From contig CABRDB010000086.1 in assembly GCA_902469555.1 (NCBI GenBank), forward strand, positions 1-7,702: 7,702 nucleotides of DNA, read 5' to 3'. Shown here one piece after another: positions 1 to 5,741 of the stretch (positions within the stretch are counted from its first letter, which is position 1; each line of letters begins with the position of its first letter). Both the position numbers and the translations under genes were made by a program. Under the pieces are notes generated by a model. It had not been told where the DNA came from. It saw only the letters and a program-made list of their open reading frames with translations, and did no database searches. Source of the stretch: an uncultured Collinsella sp. Its GTDB lineage: Bacteria; Actinomycetota; Coriobacteriia; Coriobacteriales; Coriobacteriaceae.

Positions 1-163
1 CCCCCCCCGCCGATCGGTCGAGCAAAACAATCTGATACTCAGATTCCAACTTTTTGATTGCCGACGAAACGGCCTGCGGACTCACATGAACGGCGCGAGC
101 TGCTTTGCGCACGCCGCCATAGTTCGCTACCGCTTGAAGGTATTCGAGTTGAGAAAGCTGCAT
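1..163 (-). CDS. LysR-type transcriptional regulator, N-terminal part (cut by window edge)
   Basis: Only the first 54 codons lie in the window; the rest is beyond position 1. The visible part is the winged helix-turn-helix DNA-binding domain typical of LysR regulators. It opens MQLSQLEYLQAVANYGG, continues with a recognition region around residues 20-40 (RKAARAVHVSPQAVSSAIKK), and then LESEYQIVLLDRS, matching the usual 'alpha-LE..LG..LF.R' end of the domain. The ATG at 161-163 has a GGAG ribosome site 7-8 bases upstream and is where LysR proteins normally begin. The effector-binding domain is not visible, so target and ligand cannot be given. It lies 41 bp downstream of the HIT gene on the same strand and could be read with it. 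The window starts with eight C bases that encode Gly codons here; the full tract length is unknown. The family call is secure, the specific role unknown. Confidence 0.88.
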   Translation of the reverse strand, partial: MQLSQLEYLQAVANYGGVRKAARAVHVSPQAVSSAIKKLESEYQIVLLDRSAGG

Positions 164-204
164 AGATTACTCCAAAGGCAGCCAAGTCGACGGGCTACGC
201 GTCC

Positions 205-540
205 TCAGATGAGGTTCTCGCCCAGGTTTTTGCCGCCGAGGACGTGCATGTGGAAGTGCATGACGGTCTGGCCGGCGTTGACGCCCTTGTTGGAGATGAC
301 GCGGAAACCGTCCTCCAGACCCTTGGCCTTGGCGACCTCCTGGATGGCGTGAGCTATGGCGCCCATGGTCTCGGCGGGTACGTTGTCGGCGATGTCGCTG
401 TAGTGCTTCTTAGGGATCACGAGCGTGTGGACCGGCGCCTGCGGGTTGAGGTCGTCGAAGGCGATGACCTGGTCGTCCTCATAGACAACGGTCGAGGGGA
501 TCTCGTGGTTGGCAATTTTACAGAAGATGCAATCGCACAT
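205..540 (-). CDS. HIT-family (histidine triad) nucleotide-binding hydrolase, HinT-like
   Basis: This 111-residue cytosolic protein is full length for the Hint branch of the HIT superfamily. Members hydrolyse purine nucleoside phosphoramidates and AMP-lysine-type adducts; the physiological substrate is usually unknown. The signature H-x-H-x-H is seen at H95, H97 and H99 in VMHFHMHVLGG, where the middle His is expected to be the nucleophile. The N-terminus carries CDCIFCKI with C4 and C7, and H46 lies in PKKHYSD; these are the usual zinc ligands of the zinc-binding HIT subgroup. FDDLNPQAPVH (28-38) is the conserved nucleotide-pocket segment. The ATG is preceded by AAAGGA about 7 bases away. 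It lies 49 bp after xseB and 41 bp before a LysR gene, all on the same strand. A TATAAT in the gap suggests it may also have its own promoter. Family assignment is very firm. Confidence 0.95.
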   Translation of the reverse strand: MCDCIFCKIANHEIPSTVVYEDDQVIAFDDLNPQAPVHTLVIPKKHYSDIADNVPAETMGAIAHAIQEVAKAKGLEDGFRVISNKGVNAGQTVMHFHMHVLGGKNLGENLI

Positions 541-569
541 AGCTGGTTCCTTTCTTACAGACCAAGGTA

Positions 570-599
570 ATTATATTTGGTCGAGATGCTTAGAACGAA
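570..599 (-). promoter_or_regulatory. Candidate promoter of the HIT gene
   Basis: Reading the minus strand, a perfect TATAAT (plus 570-575) lies about 30 bases before the HIT start codon. The -35 match is weak: TTCGTT at plus 594-599 with an 18-base spacer, inside the last codons of xseB. The -10 box sits in a short inverted repeat, GACCAA at 560-565 and TTGGTC at 577-582, which could be an operator or chance. The gene may also be reached by read-through from xseAB. Confidence 0.35.
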
Positions 600-856
600 A
601 GGTTATCATCGGTGTTGGCGGCCTCGCCGTCGGCGAGCACATCGTTGCCGTCGACGTCCTTAAGGAGCACCGAGACCTTCTGCTCGGCATCGGACAGGCG
701 GGTGCGCAGGCTTTTGAGGAGCTCGACGCCGCGGGTGTAGCTCTCGAGCGACTCCTCAAGCTCCATATCGCCCGACTCCAGGCTGCGGATGATGAGCTCC
801 AGCTCCTGCGAGGCCTGCTTGTACGTAAGCTGCTCGACCGGGGTCTTCTCTGCCAT
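590..856 (-). CDS. xseB: Exodeoxyribonuclease VII small subunit
   Basis: XseB binds in several copies to XseA to form exonuclease VII, which degrades single-stranded DNA from both ends into oligonucleotides in repair. The 88 residues match the usual 70-90 residue length. The family's two-helix hairpin is clear: LTYKQASQELELIIRSLESG (10-29), then MELEESLESYTRGVELLKS and LSDAEQKV, including the conserved SY-RG--LL and AEQKV segments. The last ~20 residues are an acidic, poorly conserved tail (DVDGNDVLADGEAANTDD). The ATG has an AAGGAAA ribosome site about 7 bases upstream. It starts 42 bp after the xseA stop on the same strand, the classical xseA-xseB order, so the two subunits are most likely made from one message. 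Confidence 0.95.
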   Translation of the reverse strand: MAEKTPVEQLTYKQASQELELIIRSLESGDMELEESLESYTRGVELLKSLRTRLSDAEQKVSVLLKDVDGNDVLADGEAANTDDNLSF

Positions 857-898
857 ATCTGTTTCCTTTCCTAAGGGTCTATCACTGCGAAACGCGGT

Positions 899-2350
899 CT
901 ACTCGACCGTATCGACCGTTGCTGCCACGTTGCCGTCTGCCATGCGCACGCGAATGGCGTCGCCAGGCTTAAAGGTCTTGGCACTCGTAGCCACACCATC
1001 ATCGCTGTACGCGATGGAATAGCCGCGAGCAAGCACTTTGAGCGGCGACAGGGCATCGAGCGACGCTGCCGCACGGCTCAGGTCGGACGCTGGCTTGCTG
1101 AGCATCGTGCGCCCTTGATGCTCTAGGCGGGAACTCGCAAGCGTGAGCGCATGGCGCTTACCATCGAGCCCCGAGGTGCTTGTAATCAGACGCTCGGGCA
1201 AGCGCTCAAAGTTGGAGCGGAATGTCCCGACCGAGCGTACTATGGCGCCCGACAGGCGATCGGCAGTCAGTGCAAGCTCCGATTCGCGACGCTCGACCAT
1301 AAATGTGGGGTCGTTGAGGCACGGGCGACACGCAGCGGCATCGAGCGCATCACCCAAGCGAGCCGTATAGGTATCCCAGGCACGGCGACCGCGCTGATCG
1401 AGCATCTCCAGGTCGACCTGGGCCGACCCAATCATCGATGCCATCGCGGCACCCAGACGCTGATGGCGCGCCTCGAGCACATCGGCCAACTCCGTCATAG
1501 CCGGCGCCACCGATTCTGCCGCCGCCGTGGGCGTGGAGGCGCGTCGGTCGCTCACCATGTCGCAAATCGAGGTATCGGGCTCATGGCCAATGCCGGTCAC
1601 CACGGGCACAGGACAAGCCGCCACCGCGCGGGCAAGCTCCTCGTCATTAAAGGTCATGAGGTCCTCAAAGGAGCCGCCGCCGCGCACCAGCAAAATACAG
1701 TCGGGCGCCGGCGTAATGGAAGCGGCGCGGCGCAAGCCATCAATGAGCTCGGCCGGCGCACCCTCGCCTTGAACCTTGGCGCCCACGCAGACAAGCTCGA
1801 CGAGCGGGTTGCGACGGCGCAGCGTACGCTTGACGTCGTCGATTACCGCACCGGAAAGCGAGGTGACGACCGCCACGCGTGAGCAAAACACCGGGATGCG
1901 GCGTTTGCGGGACTCGTCCATCAGTCCCTCGCGGCGTAGCTTTTCGGCCAACTGCGCCACCTGTTGACGCAGCAGACCCTCCCCCGCCAGCGAAAACGAG
2001 CGAGCGACAAAGCTCATGCGGCCCGTGGCCTTATAGAGATTGAAGCTGCCCTTAAAGCTCACCTGCATGCCGTCACGCAGATCGAAGGTACGCTTGAGAT
2101 AGGCGCCCTTCCAGATGATGCAGTCGACGGCGGCCGAGTCGTCTTTAATCTGGAAGTAGCAGTGGCCGCTTCGGGCATTGGGACCACGGAAACCCGTGAC
2201 CTCGCCCAGGACACTCAGCTGCGGAATGGCATCGAGCGCACCGGCGGCGATCTCTACCGCCTGGCTCACGCTGAGCTCCTTACGCTCCTGCTCGTCCGAA
2301 CCGTCGAACTCGGCGGAAACGGCATTGCCGGTTAGATTCCAGCCTGCCAC
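899..2350 (-). CDS. xseA: Exodeoxyribonuclease VII large (catalytic) subunit
   Basis: XseA is the catalytic subunit of exonuclease VII, a cytosolic single-strand-specific DNase. From the GTG start at 2348-2350 it has 483 residues, slightly longer than the common 400-460. An OB-fold DNA-binding domain spans about residues 27-122 (LSVSQAVEIAAG, LGEVTGFRGP, SGHCYFQIKDD). The catalytic core follows: VAVVTSLSGAVIDDV (159-173), RGGGSFEDL (223-231), and TGIGHEPDTSICDMVSDRRA (252-271) running into STPTAAAE. A long helical region (about 285-430) is expected to carry XseB, and the end has the conserved LSPLKVLARGYSI (434-446). GTG was chosen because AAAGGAGG lies 4 bases upstream; the in-frame TTG and ATG further upstream lack a ribosome site, and using them would place the AAAGGAGG inside the gene. 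About 26 non-conserved residues precede the OB fold. No key motif is missing. Confidence 0.95.
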   Translation of the reverse strand: MAGWNLTGNAVSAEFDGSDEQERKELSVSQAVEIAAGALDAIPQLSVLGEVTGFRGPNARSGHCYFQIKDDSAAVDCIIWKGAYLKRTFDLRDGMQVSFKGSFNLYKATGRMSFVARSFSLAGEGLLRQQVAQLAEKLRREGLMDESRKRRIPVFCSRVAVVTSLSGAVIDDVKRTLRRRNPLVELVCVGAKVQGEGAPAELIDGLRRAASITPAPDCILLVRGGGSFEDLMTFNDEELARAVAACPVPVVTGIGHEPDTSICDMVSDRRASTPTAAAESVAPAMTELADVLEARHQRLGAAMASMIGSAQVDLEMLDQRGRRAWDTYTARLGDALDAAACRPCLNDPTFMVERRESELALTADRLSGAIVRSVGTFRSNFERLPERLITSTSGLDGKRHALTLASSRLEHQGRTMLSKPASDLSRAAASLDALSPLKVLARGYSIAYSDDGVATSAKTFKPGDAIRVRMADGNVAATVDTVE

Positions 2351-2354
2351 GCAG

Positions 2355-2362
2355 CCTCCTTT
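2355..2362 (-). promoter_or_regulatory. Ribosome binding site that fixes the xseA start
   Basis: The minus strand reads AAAGGAGG, then CTGC, then GTG. This near-perfect site supports GTG at 2350 as the xseA start over the in-frame TTG (2377) and ATG (2368). The 4-base spacing is a little short. A small hairpin with 5-bp arms (plus 2377-2390) lies just upstream in the leader. Confidence 0.7.
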
Positions 2363-2419
2363 CGTCATCGTGCACAAGGGCTTCGGCCCTGCGCAAATTC
2401 AAGTCCAACACATAGTACA

Positions 2420-2449
2420 GCGCCGCGAGGACACGAATCCCCGCGGCGC
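2420..2449 (-). terminator. Hairpin between the zinc peptidase gene and xseA (weak terminator candidate)
   Basis: GCGCCGCG at 2420-2427 pairs perfectly with CGCGGCGC at 2442-2449. One A/C mismatch and two more G-C pairs extend the stem inward to an 8-base loop (ACACGAAT). It lies 16 bases past the peptidase stop codon in the direction of transcription. The following minus-strand sequence, TGTACTATGTG, is not a U-tract, so it is not a classical intrinsic terminator. It may work with a factor, protect the 3' end, or only partly separate the two genes. Confidence 0.45.
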
Positions 2450-2465
2450 CCAGCGACCCAATTTG

Positions 2466-3170
2466 TTATCGGTTGGAGTTTCTGTTGTATCGAGCCATAA
2501 GATAGAGCAGCTGAATAATCGAGGTGAGCGCCGCAGCCACATAGGTAAGCGCGGCGGCCGTCAGCACCTTCTTGGCACCGTTGACCTGCTGGGAGCTCAT
2601 ACCCGACTGCTCAATATACGCCACGGCGCGCCGACTAGCATCAATCTCGACCGGTAGCGTAACCAGTTGGAACAGCACGCTAAACGAGAAGAAGATCAGT
2701 GCGAGGGTCGTGAGTCCCGCGATGTTCATAAACAGGCCCATGAGCAGCACGATGGTCCAAGTGTTCTGGGTAAAGTTGACGACCGGCACGAGGGCGGTGC
2801 GTACCTTCATCATGGCATAGCCGCTTTGACGCTGCGCGGCATGGCCTGCCTCGTGACAAGCGACAGCAACGCTTGCGACCGAGCCGCCCGAACGGTTGGA
2901 ATCCGACAGATACAGGTTATTGTCCTGCGGGTTGTAATGGTCGGTGAGCTCACCGGCGACGCCCTTGATACCCACGGCGTTGCAACCGTTGGCGTCGAGC
3001 ATGCGGCGAGCGACCGTGGCACCCGTGTCGCCGTCCGAGCGAACCTTGGACCACGTCTTGTACGTCGAATTGATATAGCTCTGCGCAGCAAGGCCAAGCA
3101 CCGTGCAGACAAGAACAACCAGCAGGTACAGCGGGTCGATGCCAAAGCCATATCCATAGTAATAGGGCAT
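2466..3170 (-). CDS. YugP-family zinc membrane metallopeptidase
   Basis: This 234-residue protein matches the neutral zinc metallopeptidase family typified by Bacillus YugP (Zn_peptidase_2); substrates in this family are poorly known. A Tyr-rich N-terminus (MPYYYGYGFGIDPLY) leads into a first membrane helix (about 15-33). A hydrophilic domain follows (ARRMLDANG, GVAGELTDHYNPQDNNLYLSD). The active-site HEXXH is CHEAGHAAQ with H106, E107 and H110. LPVEIDASRRA (172-182) carries E176, the probable third zinc ligand. Further membrane helices lie at about 137-170 and 203-226. The ATG at 3170 was chosen because GGAGG lies 7 bases upstream and the family starts with this Tyr-rich motif; an upstream in-frame start at 3236 has no support. 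It lies between rnd and xseA on the same strand, separated from each by structured gaps, so it is probably its own transcription unit. Confidence 0.92.
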   Translation of the reverse strand: MPYYYGYGFGIDPLYLLVVLVCTVLGLAAQSYINSTYKTWSKVRSDGDTGATVARRMLDANGCNAVGIKGVAGELTDHYNPQDNNLYLSDSNRSGGSVASVAVACHEAGHAAQRQSGYAMMKVRTALVPVVNFTQNTWTIVLLMGLFMNIAGLTTLALIFFSFSVLFQLVTLPVEIDASRRAVAYIEQSGMSSQQVNGAKKVLTAAALTYVAAALTSIIQLLYLMARYNRNSNR

Positions 3171-3205
3171 GCGAATTCCTCCAAATCGAGTTACACGTTG
3201 GAGGC

Positions 3206-3236
3206 ATTCTACCCATTCGACTGACCAGCAAATCAA
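3206..3236 (-). promoter_or_regulatory. Candidate promoter of the YugP-family gene
   Basis: On the minus strand TTGATT (plus 3231-3236) and TAGAAT (plus 3206-3211) resemble -35 and -10 boxes with a 19-base spacer, longer than ideal. Transcription would start near 3199, giving a leader of about 28 bases that contains the GGAGG ribosome site. The surrounding 70 bases are less GC-rich than the flanking genes, as expected for a promoter. Confidence 0.4.
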
Positions 3237-3262
3237 TATCGATGTTTTGGCAATGTCAGCGA

Positions 3263-3360
3263 AAACGGCCGAGAGCGAGCAAGGTGACGTGAAAGAGAAG
3301 CGACGCGTACTTTGGTACGCGAGCGACGATTGAACGTCAGATTGCCGCTCTCGGCCGTTT
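3263..3360. repeat. Nested inverted-repeat element (~100 bp, 15-bp perfect arms)
   Basis: AAACGGCCGAGAGCG at 3263-3277 is exactly complementary to CGCTCTCGGCCGTTT at 3346-3360. Inside, TGACGT (3285-3290) can pair with ACGTCA (3334-3339). At the centre CGCGTAC (3304-3310) pairs with GTACGCG (3315-3321) around a TTTG loop. All three pairings are compatible with one long, symmetric fold. No reading frame with coding character or ribosome site is seen in it. Its size and symmetry suit an extragenic palindromic repeat, a small non-autonomous element or a structured RNA; a plain rnd terminator is less likely because no long U-tract follows on either strand. It lies just upstream of the likely peptidase promoter. 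Confidence 0.7.
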
Positions 3361-3373
3361 GCAGCGTCGAGCT

Positions 3374-3401
3374 GTTACGCGGTTTGGTAAAACCGCGTAA
3401 C
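3374..3401 (-). terminator. Perfect 12-bp hairpin just after the rnd stop
   Basis: GTTACGCGGTTT (3374-3385) and AAACCGCGTAAC (3390-3401) form a perfect 12-bp stem with a 4-base loop. It starts 7 bases past the rnd stop codon in the direction of transcription. The minus-strand sequence after it is AGCTCGACG, so there is no U-tract. The position suggests 3'-end formation or protection of the rnd message; an operator or part of the neighbouring repeat element is also possible. Confidence 0.5.
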
Positions 3402-3408
3402 TATATAC

Positions 3409-4542
3409 CTACAGCAATTCGATTTTTCCGTCCTTCACGGTGAGCCCCATATTGCCGGAAAGCAGATCGTCCAGGCGCGAACCCACAAGCTCAAAACGCC
3501 AGCCTTCGCGCAGGGGGCTTTGCTCAGGATGCTCGATGTAATCGGCCAGGTCATCGCGCGAGGCAATGACCGAGGTCGCCACCCCCGAGCGCTCGGCAAC
3601 CAGGCGGATGAGCGCATACATCAGGTCCGTCACGCTCTCCAGCTCCGGCGAGATCTGACGGTGTCCGCGCACCATGAGCGGCAGGCGATCGTGCGGGCAG
3701 CTCGCGCCGCGCTTGATGGCCATGAGCGCACCGTCCACGTCGCGCTCCCCCAGCTGGTCGGTACCGCGAATGCTACGGAACTCCTCAACGCGGACGGGAT
3801 TGCGCTTAACGAGCGCAAGCAGCGTGTCGTCGGACATGACCCACTTGCGCGGGATGTTACGGCGCTCGGCGCGGTCCTCGCGCCAGGCGGCGAGCTCGCG
3901 CGCGATACCCAGCTGGTGACGGCTGCACGAATTGATGCGCTTGACCTTGCGGAACGCCTCGTGGCGATCGGCGCGATAGTGCGACTCGTCAGCCAGCGGG
4001 CGCAACTCGTCGAGTACCCAGTCCACGCGGCCCAGCTCGCGCAGACGGCTCATCATCTCGGTATAGGCGACGATCAGGTACTTGACGTCATCGATCGCGT
4101 ACTCAATCTGCTTATCGGTCAGCGGGCGACGCGACCAGTCGGTCAGCGACTCAGTCTTGGGCAGCGAGACGCCGCAAAACGTCTGCACGAGCGCGCCGTA
4201 GGAAATCTGCTGGCGCTCGCCTAAAAAGGCGGCGGCCACCTGCGTGTCAAAAATCGGACGCGGCAACACGCCTACGGTATGAAGCATAACTTCCATGTCC
4301 TGCGAGCAAGCATGGAACACCTTGGTCACGCTCTCGTCGGCCATGAGTTCGGCCAAGGGAGACAGGTCGTCGATCACCAGCGGATCAACCGCGACGCTCT
4401 CGGCAGGAGTGGCAATCTGGACCAGGCACAGGCGCGGATGGAACGTGCGCTCGCGCAAAAACTCGGTATCGACGGCAATCGCGTCAAACTCACGGGCGCG
4501 CTGACAAAAGTCGAGTAGAGCCTGATGTGTGGAAATGTACAT
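3409..4542 (-). CDS. rnd: Ribonuclease D (DEDDy 3'-5' exonuclease with HRDC domain)
   Basis: RNase D is a cytosolic 3'-5' exoribonuclease that trims tRNA precursors and other structured RNAs using two metal ions. From the ATG at 4542 it has 377 residues, a normal length. All three exonuclease motifs are present. Exo I is AVDTEFLRERTFHPRLCLVQ with D25 and E27. Exo II is FHACSQDMEVM with D82. Exo III is EYAIDDVKYL with Y148 and D152, which makes it the DEDDy type. SLTDWSRRPLTDKQ (132-145) is typical of RNase D. An HRDC nucleic-acid-binding domain follows at about 208-290 (LAAWREDRAERRNIPRKW), with a second, weaker HRDC-like C-terminal region. The ATG start matches the family N-terminus (MYISTHQALLDFC); the upstream GTG at 4578 has no ribosome site. 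The site before the chosen ATG is also weak (GATGGG). It is divergent from the lipid kinase gene. Confidence 0.93.
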   Translation of the reverse strand: MYISTHQALLDFCQRAREFDAIAVDTEFLRERTFHPRLCLVQIATPAESVAVDPLVIDDLSPLAELMADESVTKVFHACSQDMEVMLHTVGVLPRPIFDTQVAAAFLGERQQISYGALVQTFCGVSLPKTESLTDWSRRPLTDKQIEYAIDDVKYLIVAYTEMMSRLRELGRVDWVLDELRPLADESHYRADRHEAFRKVKRINSCSRHQLGIARELAAWREDRAERRNIPRKWVMSDDTLLALVKRNPVRVEEFRSIRGTDQLGERDVDGALMAIKRGASCPHDRLPLMVRGHRQISPELESVTDLMYALIRLVAERSGVATSVIASRDDLADYIEHPEQSPLREGWRFELVGSRLDDLLSGNMGLTVKDGKIELL

Positions 4543-4604
4543 ATCAACCCATCGAATAAGGTTAGGCCCGAAAAACACGGGTAGGATATCGGCATTGCCT
4601 TACA

Positions 4605-4612
4605 ACTATACT
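4605..4612. promoter_or_regulatory. Possible shared -10 region of divergent promoters (rnd / lipid kinase)
   Basis: The 98 bp between the divergent rnd and kinase starts contains ACTATACT. It reads TATACT (4607-4612) on the plus strand toward the kinase gene and TATAGT (4605-4610) on the minus strand toward rnd, each one base from TATAAT. Neither direction has a good -35: TTCCCG is at the right distance for rnd, GGATAT for the kinase. Overlapping promoters would exclude each other, but the evidence is limited to the -10 matches. Confidence 0.3.
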
Positions 4613-4640
4613 CGGTTAGTCACAGAACGGGAACGTAAGT

Positions 4641-5558
4641 ATGCGCTGCCTTATCATCCACAACCCGGCATCGGGCCCCAGCTCAGATGAAATCTACGCA
4701 TTCACGCACGCCCTCGCGCAGGGCGGCGACGAGGTCGTGATGCGTTTTATCGGCGATGGCATGGAACCCGAAGACGCCGTGGCAGACGTGCGCGAGTTTG
4801 ATCGCGTGGTGATTTCGGGCGGCGACGGCACCGTCTCCAACGTACTCGACCAAATGCGCGGATGCGGCGTCCCCACGCTCGTCTTCCCCTCCGGCACAGC
4901 CTGCCTGTTCTTTAACAACATCGGTAATGCCCCCGAGGCAGCGGCACTTGCCAAGGCCTGCCGTGCCGGTCGCACGGTCAAAGTGGACATGGGCGAGCTC
5001 TTTTGGCTCGACGAGAACGGCAACGAAAAGCGCCACGGCTTTATCATCATCGCCGGCTCGGGCTTCGACGCCGAGATCATGATGAAGGCCGCCCCTACCA
5101 AAAACGACATCGGCGAGATCGCCTACTTCCTCTCCGCGCTCGCCACGCCCAACCCCACGGTGGCGCACTTTACCATCGAGCATGACGGCATTGTCGAGGA
5201 GCTCGATGGCATCTGCTGCATGGCCGGCAACACCTCGGTCATCCAAAACGACATCAACCTGTTCCCCAACTGCCGCATGAACGACGGCATGGTCGACATT
5301 GCGGTCATCGAACCCGTGCGCACCGTGCAGCTGCTGCCTACCGTGATCACCGCTGCGCTTGACCCCGCCGGCAAGGTACTCGGGCGCCCACAGTTCAAGA
5401 TCATCCAGACCAAGGAAGCCAAAATCACCTGCACCCCGTCACTGGGCATGCAGTTCGATGGCGAGATTATCTCCAGCAATTCGGGCGTCTTTGGAGCCCG
5501 CGCGCTTCCGCAATGCCTCGACCTCATCGTCGACGAATTCTCCCCGCTCGGAAAATAG
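4641..5558 (+). CDS. Diacylglycerol/lipid kinase-family protein (DAGK catalytic domain, YegS/DgkB-like)
   Basis: This 305-residue protein has the full fold of the soluble lipid/diacylglycerol kinase family, which phosphorylates lipid hydroxyls with ATP at the membrane face. The N-terminus MRCLIIHNPASG is the usual 'NP-SG' strand. VVISGGDGTVSNVLDQM (56-72) holds the ATP-binding GGDGT at 60-64. FPSGTACLFFNNIG (82-95) corresponds to the second glycine loop, normally close to P-GT-NDFAR, and is divergent here. IIIAGSGFDAEIM (135-147), MNDGMVDIAVIEP (213-225) and QFDGEII (271-277) match the conserved C-terminal lobe, the last being the 'DGE' segment. The lipid substrate cannot be told from sequence. 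The ATG is the only start after the in-frame stop at 4617-4619; its ribosome site is weak (GGGAACG). It heads a two-gene unit with a membrane microprotein and is closed by a strong terminator. Confidence 0.9.
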   Translation: MRCLIIHNPASGPSSDEIYAFTHALAQGGDEVVMRFIGDGMEPEDAVADVREFDRVVISGGDGTVSNVLDQMRGCGVPTLVFPSGTACLFFNNIGNAPEAAALAKACRAGRTVKVDMGELFWLDENGNEKRHGFIIIAGSGFDAEIMMKAAPTKNDIGEIAYFLSALATPNPTVAHFTIEHDGIVEELDGICCMAGNTSVIQNDINLFPNCRMNDGMVDIAVIEPVRTVQLLPTVITAALDPAGKVLGRPQFKIIQTKEAKITCTPSLGMQFDGEIISSNSGVFGARALPQCLDLIVDEFSPLGK

Positions 5559-5567
5559 GAGGACCCT

Positions 5568-5660
5568 ATGAACGACAATCCCCTGATCGGCTTTATTGTC
5601 ATCGTCTTGGCCATGCTCGTCGGTTACGCCATCAACGTGATTCACCGCCGAAAGAAGTAA
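5568..5660 (+). CDS. 30-residue single-pass membrane microprotein coupled to the kinase gene
   Basis: This short frame starts 9 bases after the kinase stop codon. Its ribosome site AGGAGG (5557-5562) overlaps that stop (TAG at 5556-5558) and sits 5 bases before the ATG, so translation is very likely coupled. The product starts MNDNPLIGFIVIVLAMLVGY, continues AINVIHRRKK and ends at TAA. It has a polar N-terminus, one hydrophobic helix at about residues 6-25 and a basic tail, which predicts an inner-membrane protein with its C-terminus in the cytoplasm. A strong terminator begins 35 bases after its stop, so it belongs to the kinase message. I do not recognise a family. It might anchor or modulate the kinase at the membrane; that is inference from position only. 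The ribosome site, length and composition argue against chance. Confidence 0.75.
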   Translation: MNDNPLIGFIVIVLAMLVGYAINVIHRRKK

Positions 5661-5695
5661 ATCCACATTGGTATGATATTCATCCAGTTATCGAC

Positions 5696-5741
5696 TCTCC
5701 CGCTGTTTATGCATTCGTCAAACAGCGGGGGATTTTCATTT
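5696..5741 (+). terminator. Strong intrinsic terminator of the kinase-microprotein unit
   Basis: CCCGCTGTTT (5699-5708) pairs perfectly with AAACAGCGGG (5720-5729). The stem extends by a G-U, a C-G and a U-A pair to 13 bp (5696-5708 with 5720-5732), around an 11-base loop. It is followed at once by TTTTCATTT, a good U-tract for the plus strand. It lies 35 bases after the microprotein stop. Confidence 0.92.

Noticed and set aside
1151..1882. 243-codon plus-strand frame opposite xseA
   Set aside because: The minus strand encodes unambiguous XseA motifs; the plus product has the Arg/His-rich look of an antisense shadow.
2351..2377. TTG or ATG starts upstream of the xseA GTG
   Set aside because: Neither has a ribosome site, and the AAAGGAGG that serves the GTG would be inside the coding sequence.
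3171..3236. 22-residue N-terminal extension of the YugP-family protein
   Set aside because: GGAGG 7 bases before the ATG at 3170 and the family's Tyr-rich N-terminus mark the real start; the extension would cover the likely -10 box.
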